Below, in pieces: positions 55,777 to 63,578 of a stretch of DNA of 64,000 bases (positions are counted from its first letter, which is position 1; each line of letters opens with the position of its first letter). Both the position numbers and the translations under genes were made by a program. The stretch lies in assembly GCF_030519355.1 (NCBI RefSeq), contig NZ_JAUMKC010000018.1, positions 62,001 to 126,000 of the forward strand, given 5' to 3'. Source of the DNA: Mucilaginibacter sp. L3T2-6 (lineage in GTDB: Bacteria; Bacteroidota; Bacteroidia; Sphingobacteriales; Sphingobacteriaceae). Under the pieces are notes generated by a model that saw only the letters and a program-made list of their open reading frames with translations, ran no database searches and was not told the DNA's origin.

Positions 55777-55823
55777 AAAAGAAACAGCCATGATAATGCT
55801 CTTATCATGGCTGTTTCTTTTTT
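55777..55823. terminator. Strong bidirectional terminator
   Basis: Arms of 20 bp (55777-55796 and 55802-55821; AAAAGAAACAGCCATGATAA and its complement) with a five-base loop. Flanked by T-runs on both strands, so it serves the OMP gene on the plus strand and the carboxylesterase on the minus strand. Confidence 0.9.
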
Positions 55824-55842
55824 GCACGTAATCCGGGTTTAA

Positions 55843-57435
55843 TTATTTCTTATCCGTATACTGCTTATCCAAAAATAAATACCGGCCACGGTCGCGTTCG
55901 GGCTCCAGTTTTGTATCTACATCTATATTCATAAACTTAACAGCGCTACCGTTGGTGTTAGGTTCCCATTTTGGCAGCCCTTTTCCGTTAGGATTGCCTG
56001 TTTTTATGAAGTTAGCGAAATAACTTTCCATGAGTTTAGAAACCTTGTAATCATCAGGCGTCCAGGCATAAACCTTATTGTATGGCAGGTTACCCATAGC
56101 AAACTCAATTTCAGACGCGTGCGAGGCGCCTACCATAGGTTTCGGGAATTTGTCTGCCATCGGGTTTGGTGTTGACTTTATTTCCGGCGGACGCGGCGTC
56201 GAAAAGAGGTAGCGATAAACGGGCTTGCCTCCGGTTTTTGCCGCCAGTTCGGCCCATTTCCAGGTGCTGTAGGCAATAAACCTGTCGCTGGCCAGGGCAG
56301 TTGCAGATTTTATCACTTCATCCTGCGTAGTACCAGGGTAAAGCTTTAGCACTTCGTCTGCATCATTGGGATATTGCTGTTTAACTTTTTTAGCATAATT
56401 TTCGGGAGTGGGCTGATCGCCACCGGTAAATGCCTGGTAAGGGACTTCTGCAGAATTCCATCCAACTAACAACGGGACATGGGCCTGCTCGCCTGCAGCA
56501 AAAATTTCATCGGGGGTTTTAGGTAAAAAATAGCCATCCACCGTGGCTGCCAATTGCCATGAACCATACTTAGATGCCATATCTAACAACTGCGCTGCAG
56601 GAATTGCCCTTAACTCAGCTAAAGACTTTGCATTGTTCTTTTCGCCAAAACTTAGGCCGTTTTTCTCGCCCTGTGACAGCGGAATTGCAGGCAGCGTGGG
56701 CTTGATCATAGCGCCGCTTTCGCCGATCGCACCGGCAATCAGATTTTTAGACAAGGGCGACGCCATTTGCGCGTTTACCGCTATTGAACCGGCCGACTCA
56801 CCGGCTATAGTGATTTTATCCGGGTCGCCACCAAATGCTGCGATATTTGCTTTCACCCACTTAAGGGCAGCATACTGGTCGAGCAGACCGTAGTTTCCTG
56901 ATGCATGGTGAGGTGATTCAGCAGTTAAGCCGGGATATGAGAAAAAACCGAATATGCCGAGCCGATAGTTGATAGTTATGGCGACGATGCCTTTTTGCGC
57001 CATACTTTCGCCATCGTAACGAGACTCGGAACCATCGCCCGCCGAAAAGCCGCCGCCATAAAAGTAAACCAGTACAGGCAATTTTTCATTTGTGGTTTTG
57101 GCGGGTGTCCAAACATTCAGGTAAAGACAATCCTCGCTCATGGTGTCGGCCCGGAATATCATATCAGCAAATATGTGCTTCTGCATAGGCATGTGGCTGA
57201 AATGGTCGGCTTTAAGCACGCCCTGCCAGTTTGCAGGCGCTTCGGGCTCTTTCCATCGACGATCCCCTGTGGGCGGCAAGGCATAGGGGATACCCTTAAA
57301 GCTCCTTATTTTGGTGGCATTGTTAAATGTGCCTTCCATCTTACCATTACTGATCGTAACAGTATTGGTAAGCGGCTGCGAGAAACTTGTTGCGCAATAC
57401 AGCATCGCACAGAATACAGATAAAATAGTTTTCAT
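55843..57435 (-). CDS. Exported type-B carboxylesterase
   Basis: A 530-residue alpha/beta-hydrolase with signal peptide (to about 19, ATSFSQ). The nucleophile Ser is in IAGESAGSIAV (GESAG), near residue 215; the oxyanion motif is VYFYGGGFSAGDG; the acid and His are likely in GWNSAEVPYQ and GASHASEIEFAM. Family members hydrolyse carboxylic esters, including acylated sugars and xenobiotics, in the periplasm. It is divergent from the NrtR-type regulator at 57586 with a palindromic operator between, so it is probably controlled by it. Confidence 0.92.
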   Translation of the reverse strand: MKTILSVFCAMLYCATSFSQPLTNTVTISNGKMEGTFNNATKIRSFKGIPYALPPTGDRRWKEPEAPANWQGVLKADHFSHMPMQKHIFADMIFRADTMSEDCLYLNVWTPAKTTNEKLPVLVYFYGGGFSAGDGSESRYDGESMAQKGIVAITINYRLGIFGFFSYPGLTAESPHHASGNYGLLDQYAALKWVKANIAAFGGDPDKITIAGESAGSIAVNAQMASPLSKNLIAGAIGESGAMIKPTLPAIPLSQGEKNGLSFGEKNNAKSLAELRAIPAAQLLDMASKYGSWQLAATVDGYFLPKTPDEIFAAGEQAHVPLLVGWNSAEVPYQAFTGGDQPTPENYAKKVKQQYPNDADEVLKLYPGTTQDEVIKSATALASDRFIAYSTWKWAELAAKTGGKPVYRYLFSTPRPPEIKSTPNPMADKFPKPMVGASHASEIEFAMGNLPYNKVYAWTPDDYKVSKLMESYFANFIKTGNPNGKGLPKWEPNTNGSAVKFMNIDVDTKLEPERDRGRYLFLDKQYTDKK

Positions 57436-57479
57436 AGTTTGGCTTATATGGTTTTGATTTTAGGAAAAAGAAATAAGTT

Positions 57480-57510
57480 TTATTATTGTAACATAATGAT
57501 ACAATAATAA
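57480..57510. promoter_or_regulatory. 31-bp palindromic operator between esterase and NrtR-type regulator
   Basis: Arms TTATTATTGT (57480-57489) and ACAATAATAA (57501-57510) are perfectly complementary; the 11-base centre AACATAATGAT is itself symmetric except for one pair, so 14 of 15 pairs match around the central A. It lies in the 150-bp divergent region, at the distance expected for an operator or autoregulatory site of the adjacent DNA-binding protein. Confidence 0.75.
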
Positions 57511-57585
57511 TTGCTTAATTTGACAATAGCAATATAGTGAGCAGAATGTGCCGGCATCCATTAAACAATAAATGAAATTATCCTG

Positions 57586-58320
57586 ATGACAACCACCGAA
57601 GCAAATGAAGTGAGCAGTACAAATGGCCAGGGCTTTTTGAAAAATATTGCCATAGATGCTGTTGTTTTCGGATTTCATGATAATCAACTAAAAGTTCTGC
57701 TAATTGAATATAAGCGTACAGGACTTTTTGCCTTACCAGGCGGATTTATCAGAGAAAGCGAGGATTTAAATGTGGCTGCCATGAGGGTAGTATCCGAGCG
57801 AACAGGGCTGGAAGATATTTACCTTGACCAGTTTTATGTTTTTGGCGATTACGGACGGTTTGACCCGACGCCATTGAAAACCATAATGACAGCGAACGGA
57901 AACAAACCGCCAGAAGAGCATTGGCTTTTGAAAAGATTTATTTCGGTCGGATATTATGCCTTGGTTGATTTTACCAAAGTAAGCCCTTCGCCGGCGCCTA
58001 TATTTGACAGCTGTGAATGGTACGATCTAAATAAAATGCCGGTTTTGATACAAGACCATACGCAGATCGTACATAAGGCCCTGGATGCCTTGCGTACAAA
58101 CCTCGACCGAAAACTTATTGGCTTTAACCTGCTTCCGGAGGAATTTACCCTGGGCGAACTTCAGAGGCTTTACGAAACAATACTCGATAAAAAATTGCTA
58201 AGGCCCGCATTTCAACGAAAAATGCTGAGCCTTGGCATATTGGAACGTATTGCCAAAAAGTGGACTGGCGGGGCACACAAGGCGCCATATTTGTACCGAT
58301 TTAAAGTGCAAGCGCTTTGA
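57586..58320 (+). CDS. NrtR-type Nudix-fold transcriptional regulator
   Basis: A 244-residue protein with an N-terminal Nudix-like sensor (about 20-150) and a C-terminal winged helix (about 165-235, LPEEFTLGELQRLYETILDKKLLRPAFQRKM). The Nudix box GGFIRESEDLNVAAMRVVSER has lost the catalytic RE-x-x-EE glutamates (RVVSER), so it should bind rather than hydrolyse its ligand. Bacteroidota use such proteins to sense sugars or ADP-ribose; AraR is one example. It starts 76 bases after the palindrome at 57480-57510, which it most likely binds to control itself and the divergent esterase. Confidence 0.9.
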   Translation: MTTTEANEVSSTNGQGFLKNIAIDAVVFGFHDNQLKVLLIEYKRTGLFALPGGFIRESEDLNVAAMRVVSERTGLEDIYLDQFYVFGDYGRFDPTPLKTIMTANGNKPPEEHWLLKRFISVGYYALVDFTKVSPSPAPIFDSCEWYDLNKMPVLIQDHTQIVHKALDALRTNLDRKLIGFNLLPEEFTLGELQRLYETILDKKLLRPAFQRKMLSLGILERIAKKWTGGAHKAPYLYRFKVQAL

Positions 58321-58416
58321 TTATTTACTTACGATATTAATGCCGGGTATCTGAAAATCAATATGTTTCACGATGTTCTGCCCGTCCCCGGAAAGAAGAA
58401 ACACCAAAATTACGAA

Positions 58417-59337
58417 CTATAGATGACTAACCACGTGTTGCTTTGGCGGCACAGTCATTAAATATGCGTAGATAGCATCCACCTCTTTATCCGTCAGGTA
58501 TTCGAATTTTTCCATAGGGGGCCTCAGTTTGCGGTGCGGCGCCTGGCCGTCTTTCACCGCGCGGCGAAAATCCTCCGTGGTATAGTCGCCGATACCGGTG
58601 TTTTTGTCAGGCGTGATATTTGACGCCTTTATCTCTCTTCCTCCCTCGCTTTTTAATGTCGCGCCTCCGGCAAGATAGCCGGACGTTTGTTCAGGGTTTA
58701 CTGCGTTCAACGATTTCAGGCTTTTGGAATGACAATGGTAGCAGCCGATATTATCAACCAGGTATCGCCCCAGGGCAACGGGATCGTTTTGCGATGGGCG
58801 TTTTACATTCCGCCGGTAAGGCGCCGGATTAGCGGTAAAAGCGAGATATGTTTTGCCGACAACATTGTAATGTGTTAGTCCGACGGTAACATCAGCAGCG
58901 CGAACGGATGGGGCGTCGGACCGCAGGAAGGCGATAATATCGTTGATGTCTTCGTCGGCCATATTAGGACGCAGCATGTATGAAAGAAAACGGCCATCCT
59001 TCGCTATGCCGGTTTTTAATAAATACCTGATTTCAGCATCTGTATATTTTGGTGCTATGCCATGGGTTTTTGAATGGGTAAGATTCGCTGAAAATACCTT
59101 GCCGGCTATCGGCGGCACATCGTTCATGGGATTACCTGCAAATTTATGCAGGCCGCGGTTATAATGGCACCCCGCACAAATGCTGAAAGTGAGGGCTTTA
59201 CCGCGTTCGATAATCCCCGGCGAAGCAACAGCCTTATAGTCGCTGCCAGCTGTACCTCTATCGAAGTGGGTTTTACAGCTGATAACCGCAACTACCGTCA
59301 GGATAATCGCGGGTATAACTATGTGTTTATTTTTCAT
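58417..59337 (-). CDS. Dihaem cytochrome c family protein
   Basis: A 306-residue exported cytochrome with two c-haem motifs: CAGCH (about residue 54-58) and CYHCH (about 198-202). Each domain has the usual downstream Met-bearing region (for example MADEDINDIIAFLRS and LTDKEVDAIYAYLMTVPPK). The N-terminus has a lipobox-like VVAVISC, which would make it a lipoprotein. It could be an electron carrier for an alcohol/aldehyde dehydrogenase, but none is adjacent. Haem attachment occurs in the periplasm. Confidence 0.88.
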   Translation of the reverse strand: MKNKHIVIPAIILTVVAVISCKTHFDRGTAGSDYKAVASPGIIERGKALTFSICAGCHYNRGLHKFAGNPMNDVPPIAGKVFSANLTHSKTHGIAPKYTDAEIRYLLKTGIAKDGRFLSYMLRPNMADEDINDIIAFLRSDAPSVRAADVTVGLTHYNVVGKTYLAFTANPAPYRRNVKRPSQNDPVALGRYLVDNIGCYHCHSKSLKSLNAVNPEQTSGYLAGGATLKSEGGREIKASNITPDKNTGIGDYTTEDFRRAVKDGQAPHRKLRPPMEKFEYLTDKEVDAIYAYLMTVPPKQHVVSHL

Positions 59338-59569
59338 GACCTACGCTGTTTTATTATTACACGGCTGCGACCTAAATGTTTGATATAAATACAGTAAATA
59401 ATTTTTGTGATTTAGCCTCCCAGCTCTGTATATGATTTTCGCTGTTATCACTCCGGTTTGTGGGATTTATCAGACCGTAATCAACAAATCCATATCTTTT
59501 TGCACTTGCTTTCAATAACTTCCCTCATCATTTAGAAACTGAAATATTTTTCTCTACTTTTAACGCACC

Positions 59570-60901
59570 ATGCAACCTAAAAACAATCCCAAAACCATAC
59601 GCGCCTGGGCCTTTTTTGATTGGGCTAATTCGGCATACAACCTGGTAATTACTTCTACCATCTTCCCGGCATACTATGTTGCGCAAACTGCAAATGCTGC
59701 AACGCATGACCAGGTTTCGTTCTTCGGCTTTAAATTTATCAATACCGCGTTGTCAAATTATGCACTGGCAGCGGCTTACCTGGTGATGGCGATATTGCTC
59801 CCTATACTCACTTCAATAGCTGATTATCGGGGCAATAAAAGGATTTTTATGCGCTTTTTTACCTGGATAGGCGCATTATCGTGCTGCGGGCTGTTTTTGT
59901 TCGACAGCAGCAACCTGGAATTCGGTATCATATGTTTTGCGCTTGCGGCCATAGGTTATGCCGGTGGGTTTGTGTTCTACAATTCTTACCTGCCTGAAAT
60001 CGCTACCGTTGATATGCAGGATAAGGTAAGCGCTAAAGGCTTTACTTACGGTTATATAGGCAGCGTGATATTACAGGTGATCTGCCTGGTGTTTGTATTG
60101 AAGCCGGATTTATTTCACCTGACAGCAAAATCAGCCGCACAGCTATCCTTCCTGCTGGTGGGCTTATGGTGGATAGGTTTCTCGCACATTCCTTTTGCCG
60201 TCTTACCAAAAGGCAGTCCGAACGCCCAGCCGAAGTACAGTCATTTGATAAAGGGCGGTTTCCTTGAACTTGGCCACGTATGGCAAAAAATTAAACAGAT
60301 GCCGCTTACCAAGCGTTTCCTTTCAGCATTTTTCTTTTATTCAATGGGGGTACAAACCATTATGCTCGTCGCAGCTGGTTTCGGAGCTAAAGAACTGCAC
60401 ATGGAAACCAGCGGACTAATTGAGATTATCCTGATCATTCAACTGGTGGCTATCGGTGGCGCTACACTGATGTCGCGCTTATCCGGCATATACGGTAACA
60501 TTAAAGTATTGGCCGGGACCGTAGTGATATGGATATTAGCTTGCATAGCCGCCTACTTTACCACTACCGTAACCCAATTTTTCTGCCTGGCCATCGTAGT
60601 AGGCATGATCATGGGCGGCATACAATCACTGTCACGTTCAACCTACGCCAAATATCTGCCTCAGGATATTCCGGATACCGCTTCCTTCTTTAGTTTTTAT
60701 GATGTTACCGAAAAGCTGGCAATAGTGGGAGGGATGGCAAGCTTTGCATTTATTGAAGAACTGACAGGAGGGATGCGTAATTCGGCATTAGCCCTGGCTG
60801 TGTATTTTATCTTAGGGCTGATTTTTCTGTTTTCTTTACAGACAAAGCATAATAAACTTGATAAAAATTCTGATTTTAGCGGTTTACAAAATCCGAGCTG
60901 A
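59570..60901 (+). CDS. UMF1-family (Atg22-like) MFS transporter
   Basis: A 443-residue membrane protein of the vacuolar-permease-like UMF1 family. The start NNPKTIRAWAFFDWANSAYNLVITSTIFPAYY is diagnostic (motif FDWANSAYN), and GMIMGGIQSLSRSTYAKYLPQ plus FFSFYDVTEKLAIVGG are the other family signatures. About 12 helices. Eukaryotic relatives release amino acids from vacuoles, but the bacterial substrate is unknown. Its stop codon overlaps the next gene as TGATG, so both are co-translated. Confidence 0.92.
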   Translation: MQPKNNPKTIRAWAFFDWANSAYNLVITSTIFPAYYVAQTANAATHDQVSFFGFKFINTALSNYALAAAYLVMAILLPILTSIADYRGNKRIFMRFFTWIGALSCCGLFLFDSSNLEFGIICFALAAIGYAGGFVFYNSYLPEIATVDMQDKVSAKGFTYGYIGSVILQVICLVFVLKPDLFHLTAKSAAQLSFLLVGLWWIGFSHIPFAVLPKGSPNAQPKYSHLIKGGFLELGHVWQKIKQMPLTKRFLSAFFFYSMGVQTIMLVAAGFGAKELHMETSGLIEIILIIQLVAIGGATLMSRLSGIYGNIKVLAGTVVIWILACIAAYFTTTVTQFFCLAIVVGMIMGGIQSLSRSTYAKYLPQDIPDTASFFSFYDVTEKLAIVGGMASFAFIEELTGGMRNSALALAVYFILGLIFLFSLQTKHNKLDKNSDFSGLQNPS

Positions 60902-61629
60902 TGAAGGTTGAGTTATTTGTTCCCTGTTTTATTGACCAGTTATTTCCGGAAACGGCTTTTAATACCATGAAGGTATTGAGAAAGGCGGGCTGCGAGGTTA
61001 GCTATAACCCTGAGCAAACCTGCTGCGGTCAGCCGGCGTTTAATGCCGGTTTTTGGGATGATGCTAAAACAGTGGGCAGTAAGTTCCTGAATGATTTTTC
61101 GGAAGACAGCGTGATCATAGCGCCCTCTGCTTCGTGTACGGGCATGGTGAAAAACTATTATAACGACCTGTTCACTAATACGGCCCAGCACAATAAATGC
61201 CGCGCGATACAGGGTAATATCTATGAGTTGTCAGATTTCCTGGTGAATATCCTGCAGGTAGATTATTTTGGCGCCGAATTGGATGGGAGGGCGGTTTATC
61301 ATGATAGCTGCAGTGGCTTGCGTGAATGCCATATAAAAGCTGAGCCGAGGCAACTGCTGTCAAAAGTACTCGGCCTGGAACTGCTTGATTTAAAGGATGG
61401 TGAAACCTGCTGCGGTTTTGGCGGTACGTTCGCCGTTAAGTTTGATGCCATATCTACTGCCATGGCCCAGCAAAAGGTAGATAATGCGCTGGCGGTAGAG
61501 GCTGATTATATTATTTCAACGGATGCTTCTTGCCTGATGCACCTGCAAAGCTATATCGACAAAAATATGATCCCGATTAAAACCTATCATATTGCTGATG
61601 TACTGGCGATGGGTTGGGGAAATGTGTAA
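60901..61629 (+). CDS. CCG-domain (Fe-S)-binding oxidoreductase subunit (LutA/YkgE-like)
   Basis: A 242-residue protein with two CCG domains. The first has VPCFIDQLFPETA and QTCCGQPAFNAG; the second has YHDSCSGLRECHIK and ETCCGFGGTFAVK. The cysteines ligate a cluster or a heterodisulfide-type centre, as in GlcF, LldE and LutA, which pass electrons from lactate or glycolate oxidation. The usual partners LutB/LutC are not here, so it may belong to a dispersed lactate utilisation set. Coupled to the UMF1 transporter by a TGATG overlap. Confidence 0.9.
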   Translation: MKVELFVPCFIDQLFPETAFNTMKVLRKAGCEVSYNPEQTCCGQPAFNAGFWDDAKTVGSKFLNDFSEDSVIIAPSASCTGMVKNYYNDLFTNTAQHNKCRAIQGNIYELSDFLVNILQVDYFGAELDGRAVYHDSCSGLRECHIKAEPRQLLSKVLGLELLDLKDGETCCGFGGTFAVKFDAISTAMAQQKVDNALAVEADYIISTDASCLMHLQSYIDKNMIPIKTYHIADVLAMGWGNV

Positions 61630-61671
61630 GAGCGGGAGTAGTTTCTGGCAATTGTTTTGCTGGAAAATATC

Positions 61672-61911
61672 ATGAGCGTTCTGCAACCTTATAAAAGCGA
61701 TCACAATACAGGGGTATCAGCCTTCGCAATAGGCGATGATTTTATCCTGGTGAAATTTAAAGACAAGCCGGAACCTTACCTTTATAACTACGATAAGCCC
61801 GGTAAACAACACGTAGACAGAATGAAGCGGCTGGCATTGAAAGGCAAGGGCCTTACAACTTATATTAATCAGAATGTAAGGACAAATTATAGCAGGGGGT
61901 CTGGAAAATAG
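61672..61911 (+). CDS. Small hypothetical protein, KTSC-like layout
   Basis: A 79-residue protein from ATG 61672 (MSVLQPYKSDHNTGVS); an upstream methionine at 61657 is possible. The order of residues (IGDDFILVKFKDKPEPYLYNYD, then G..HVDRMKRLALKGKGLTTYINQNVR) resembles the KTSC fold, where a beta-sheet carrying a Tyr-x-Tyr strand packs on a helix, but the name-giving residues are not conserved. It could be an RNA-binding or toxin-related domain. Function unknown; located between the CCG protein and infC. Confidence 0.6.
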   Translation: MSVLQPYKSDHNTGVSAFAIGDDFILVKFKDKPEPYLYNYDKPGKQHVDRMKRLALKGKGLTTYINQNVRTNYSRGSGK

Positions 61912-62114
61912 GATATGTTCTTATCCCTGGCTTTTTATCAAATAATATTAAATATTATATAAAAACACTTTTAAAATCAGTAAAACATTCCGATATTTGC
62001 GGGCTTATTGGCTTTTGGTGTAAAGCAATTGTTAAATAAATACACCAGGGTAAGGATTTTGTGGATTTACAAAACATTGAATATTAGATAATTAAAAGAA
62101 ATAAATAATATAAC

Positions 62115-62681
62115 TTGGCATTAAACAAACCTTTCAACAGAGGACCAAGGCCGCCGTTTAAGAAAAAGGAGGCTGAACACAACATCAACCAGTTTATCAG
62201 GGCGCAGGAAGTTCGCCTGGTAGGCGACAACGTGGAACAGGGCATTTACTCACTTCGTGAGGCGCTGGCCATTGCCCAGGAGCAGGAACTGGATTTGGTT
62301 GAAATTTCCCCTAACGCCGTACCTCCGGTTTGCAAAGTAACAGACTATAATAAGTTTATTTACGAGCAAAAGAAGAAGCTGAAGGAGATTAAAAGTAACG
62401 CCAAGCAAACGGTAATTAAAGAAATCAGATTCGGCCCGAATACGGATGACCATGACTTTGAATTTAAGCTGAAGCATGCTATTAAGTTTTTAGAGTCTGG
62501 CGAAAAGGTGAGGGCTTATGTACACTTTAAAGGTCGTGCGATAGTGTATAAGGAGCAGGGTGAAATCCTGTTGCTTCGTTTCGCTCAGGCATTGGAAGAA
62601 GTGGGTAAGGTAGAACAATTACCAAAACTTGAGGGAAAGCGCATGTTTTTAACAGTAGCGCCGAAGGCAGCTAAAAAGTAG
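62115..62681 (+). CDS. infC: Translation initiation factor IF-3 (TTG start)
   Basis: A 188-residue IF-3: N-terminal domain to about 85 (NINQFIRAQEVRLVGDNVEQG), linker, and a C-terminal ribosome-binding domain (IKEIRFGPNTDDHDFEFKLKHAIKFLESGEKVRAYVHFKGR, with the key FKGR near 150). It blocks 50S joining and polices initiator tRNA and start codons. The only in-frame start after the stop at 62106-62108 is TTG at 62115; no ATG lies upstream. Non-AUG infC starts are an autoregulatory device in E. coli (AUU), so this is likely biologically meaningful. First gene of infC-rpmI-rplT. Confidence 0.95.
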   Translation: MALNKPFNRGPRPPFKKKEAEHNINQFIRAQEVRLVGDNVEQGIYSLREALAIAQEQELDLVEISPNAVPPVCKVTDYNKFIYEQKKKLKEIKSNAKQTVIKEIRFGPNTDDHDFEFKLKHAIKFLESGEKVRAYVHFKGRAIVYKEQGEILLLRFAQALEEVGKVEQLPKLEGKRMFLTVAPKAAKK

Positions 62682-62686
62682 ATGTG

Positions 62687-62729
62687 AGTCCGGAAAGCCG
62701 GAAAAGTCCGAAAGTCCGCAAAGAAGCTG
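62687..62729 (+). repeat. Short imperfect repeats in the infC-rpmI spacer
   Basis: Four near copies of AGTCCGAAA (AGTCCGGAAAG, CCGGAAAAGTCCG, AAAGTCCGC) spaced every 8-9 bases. The first two can fold as CCGG/CCGG. The spacer is 130 bp and could also hold the L20 regulatory site. Confidence 0.35.
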
Positions 62730-62811
62730 CGGGAGAAGAACGAATAATCTTACCTTTCGGCATTCACCTCAAAAAAAGCAATTAATTAAATAAATATATA
62801 CAAACACGGTT

Positions 62812-63012
62812 ATGCCAAAAATGAAGACCAATTCCAGTGCGAAAAAACGCTTTTCGATCACCGGAACAGGTAAAATCACCAGGAAGAACGCCTACAAAAG
62901 CCACATCTTAACCAAGATGTCGACCAAACGTAAACGTAACCTTACCCACACCAGCTTAGTGTCTGATGCGGATATGGGCAACGTAAAACGCATGCTTTGC
63001 ATAGGTAAGTAA
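62812..63012 (+). CDS. rpmI: 50S ribosomal protein L35
   Basis: A 66-residue basic protein, standard length. Its opening MPKMKTNSSAKKRF and middle HILTKMSTKRKRNLTHTSLV match L35, which binds 23S rRNA late in 50S assembly. It sits between infC and rplT, in the usual conserved operon. The ending KRMLCIGK is close to the ordinary C-terminus of the family. Confidence 0.97.
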   Translation: MPKMKTNSSAKKRFSITGTGKITRKNAYKSHILTKMSTKRKRNLTHTSLVSDADMGNVKRMLCIGK

Positions 63013-63088
63013 TTAACAATTTTTTTTAACCAGGTATTAGAGTATTACAAGTTCATTAAATTGACACTCACTACCAAACAACAACAAC

Positions 63089-63433
63089 ATGCCACGTTCA
63101 GTTAACGCAGTAGCGTCGAGAAGACGCCGGAAAAGAATCATGAACCTCGCCAAAGGTTATTGGGGTTCACGCAGCAAGGTTTACACTATTGCTAAAAACA
63201 CAGTAGAAAAAGGTTTACAATACGCTTACCGCGACCGTAAAACTAAAAAACGCGAATTCAGGGCTTTGTGGATCCAGCGTATCAATGCAGGCGCTCGTCA
63301 GCACGGAATTTCTTACTCTCAGCTTATGGGTAAATTAGCTGCTAAAGAGATCGGCTTAAACCGTAAGGTACTTGCTGATTTGGCTATGAACCATCCTGAT
63401 GCCTTTAAAGCAGTGGTTGACGCAGTAAAATAA
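63089..63433 (+). CDS. rplT: 50S ribosomal protein L20
   Basis: A 114-residue early-assembly protein of the 50S subunit that binds 23S rRNA helices and, in several bacteria, its own operon mRNA. The family start PRSVNAVASRRRRKRIMNLAKGYWGSRSKVY and the motif RALWIQRINAGARQHG are clear. It ends the operon and is followed by a good terminator at 63483-63515. L20 feedback on the rpmI leader is plausible but not shown here. Confidence 0.97.
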   Translation: MPRSVNAVASRRRRKRIMNLAKGYWGSRSKVYTIAKNTVEKGLQYAYRDRKTKKREFRALWIQRINAGARQHGISYSQLMGKLAAKEIGLNRKVLADLAMNHPDAFKAVVDAVK

Positions 63434-63482
63434 GACTAAGATTCGTAGAATTTACAGGATTTTAGGATTAAAACTCCTATAT

Positions 63483-63515
63483 GAAATTGCCCGCTTAACG
63501 CGGGCATTTCTTTTT
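63483..63515 (+). terminator. Rho-independent terminator of the infC-rpmI-rplT operon
   Basis: GCCCGC (63489-63494) pairs with GCGGGC (63500-63505), extended by TTG/CAT and GAAA/TTTC, followed by TTTCTTTTT. It lies 50 bases past the rplT stop. Confidence 0.85.
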
Positions 63516-63578
63516 AATTCCTGTTTGGTGCGATAATTGCCGCCGTTGTTGATGTTGCGAACAACAAGCAGCCAGATA

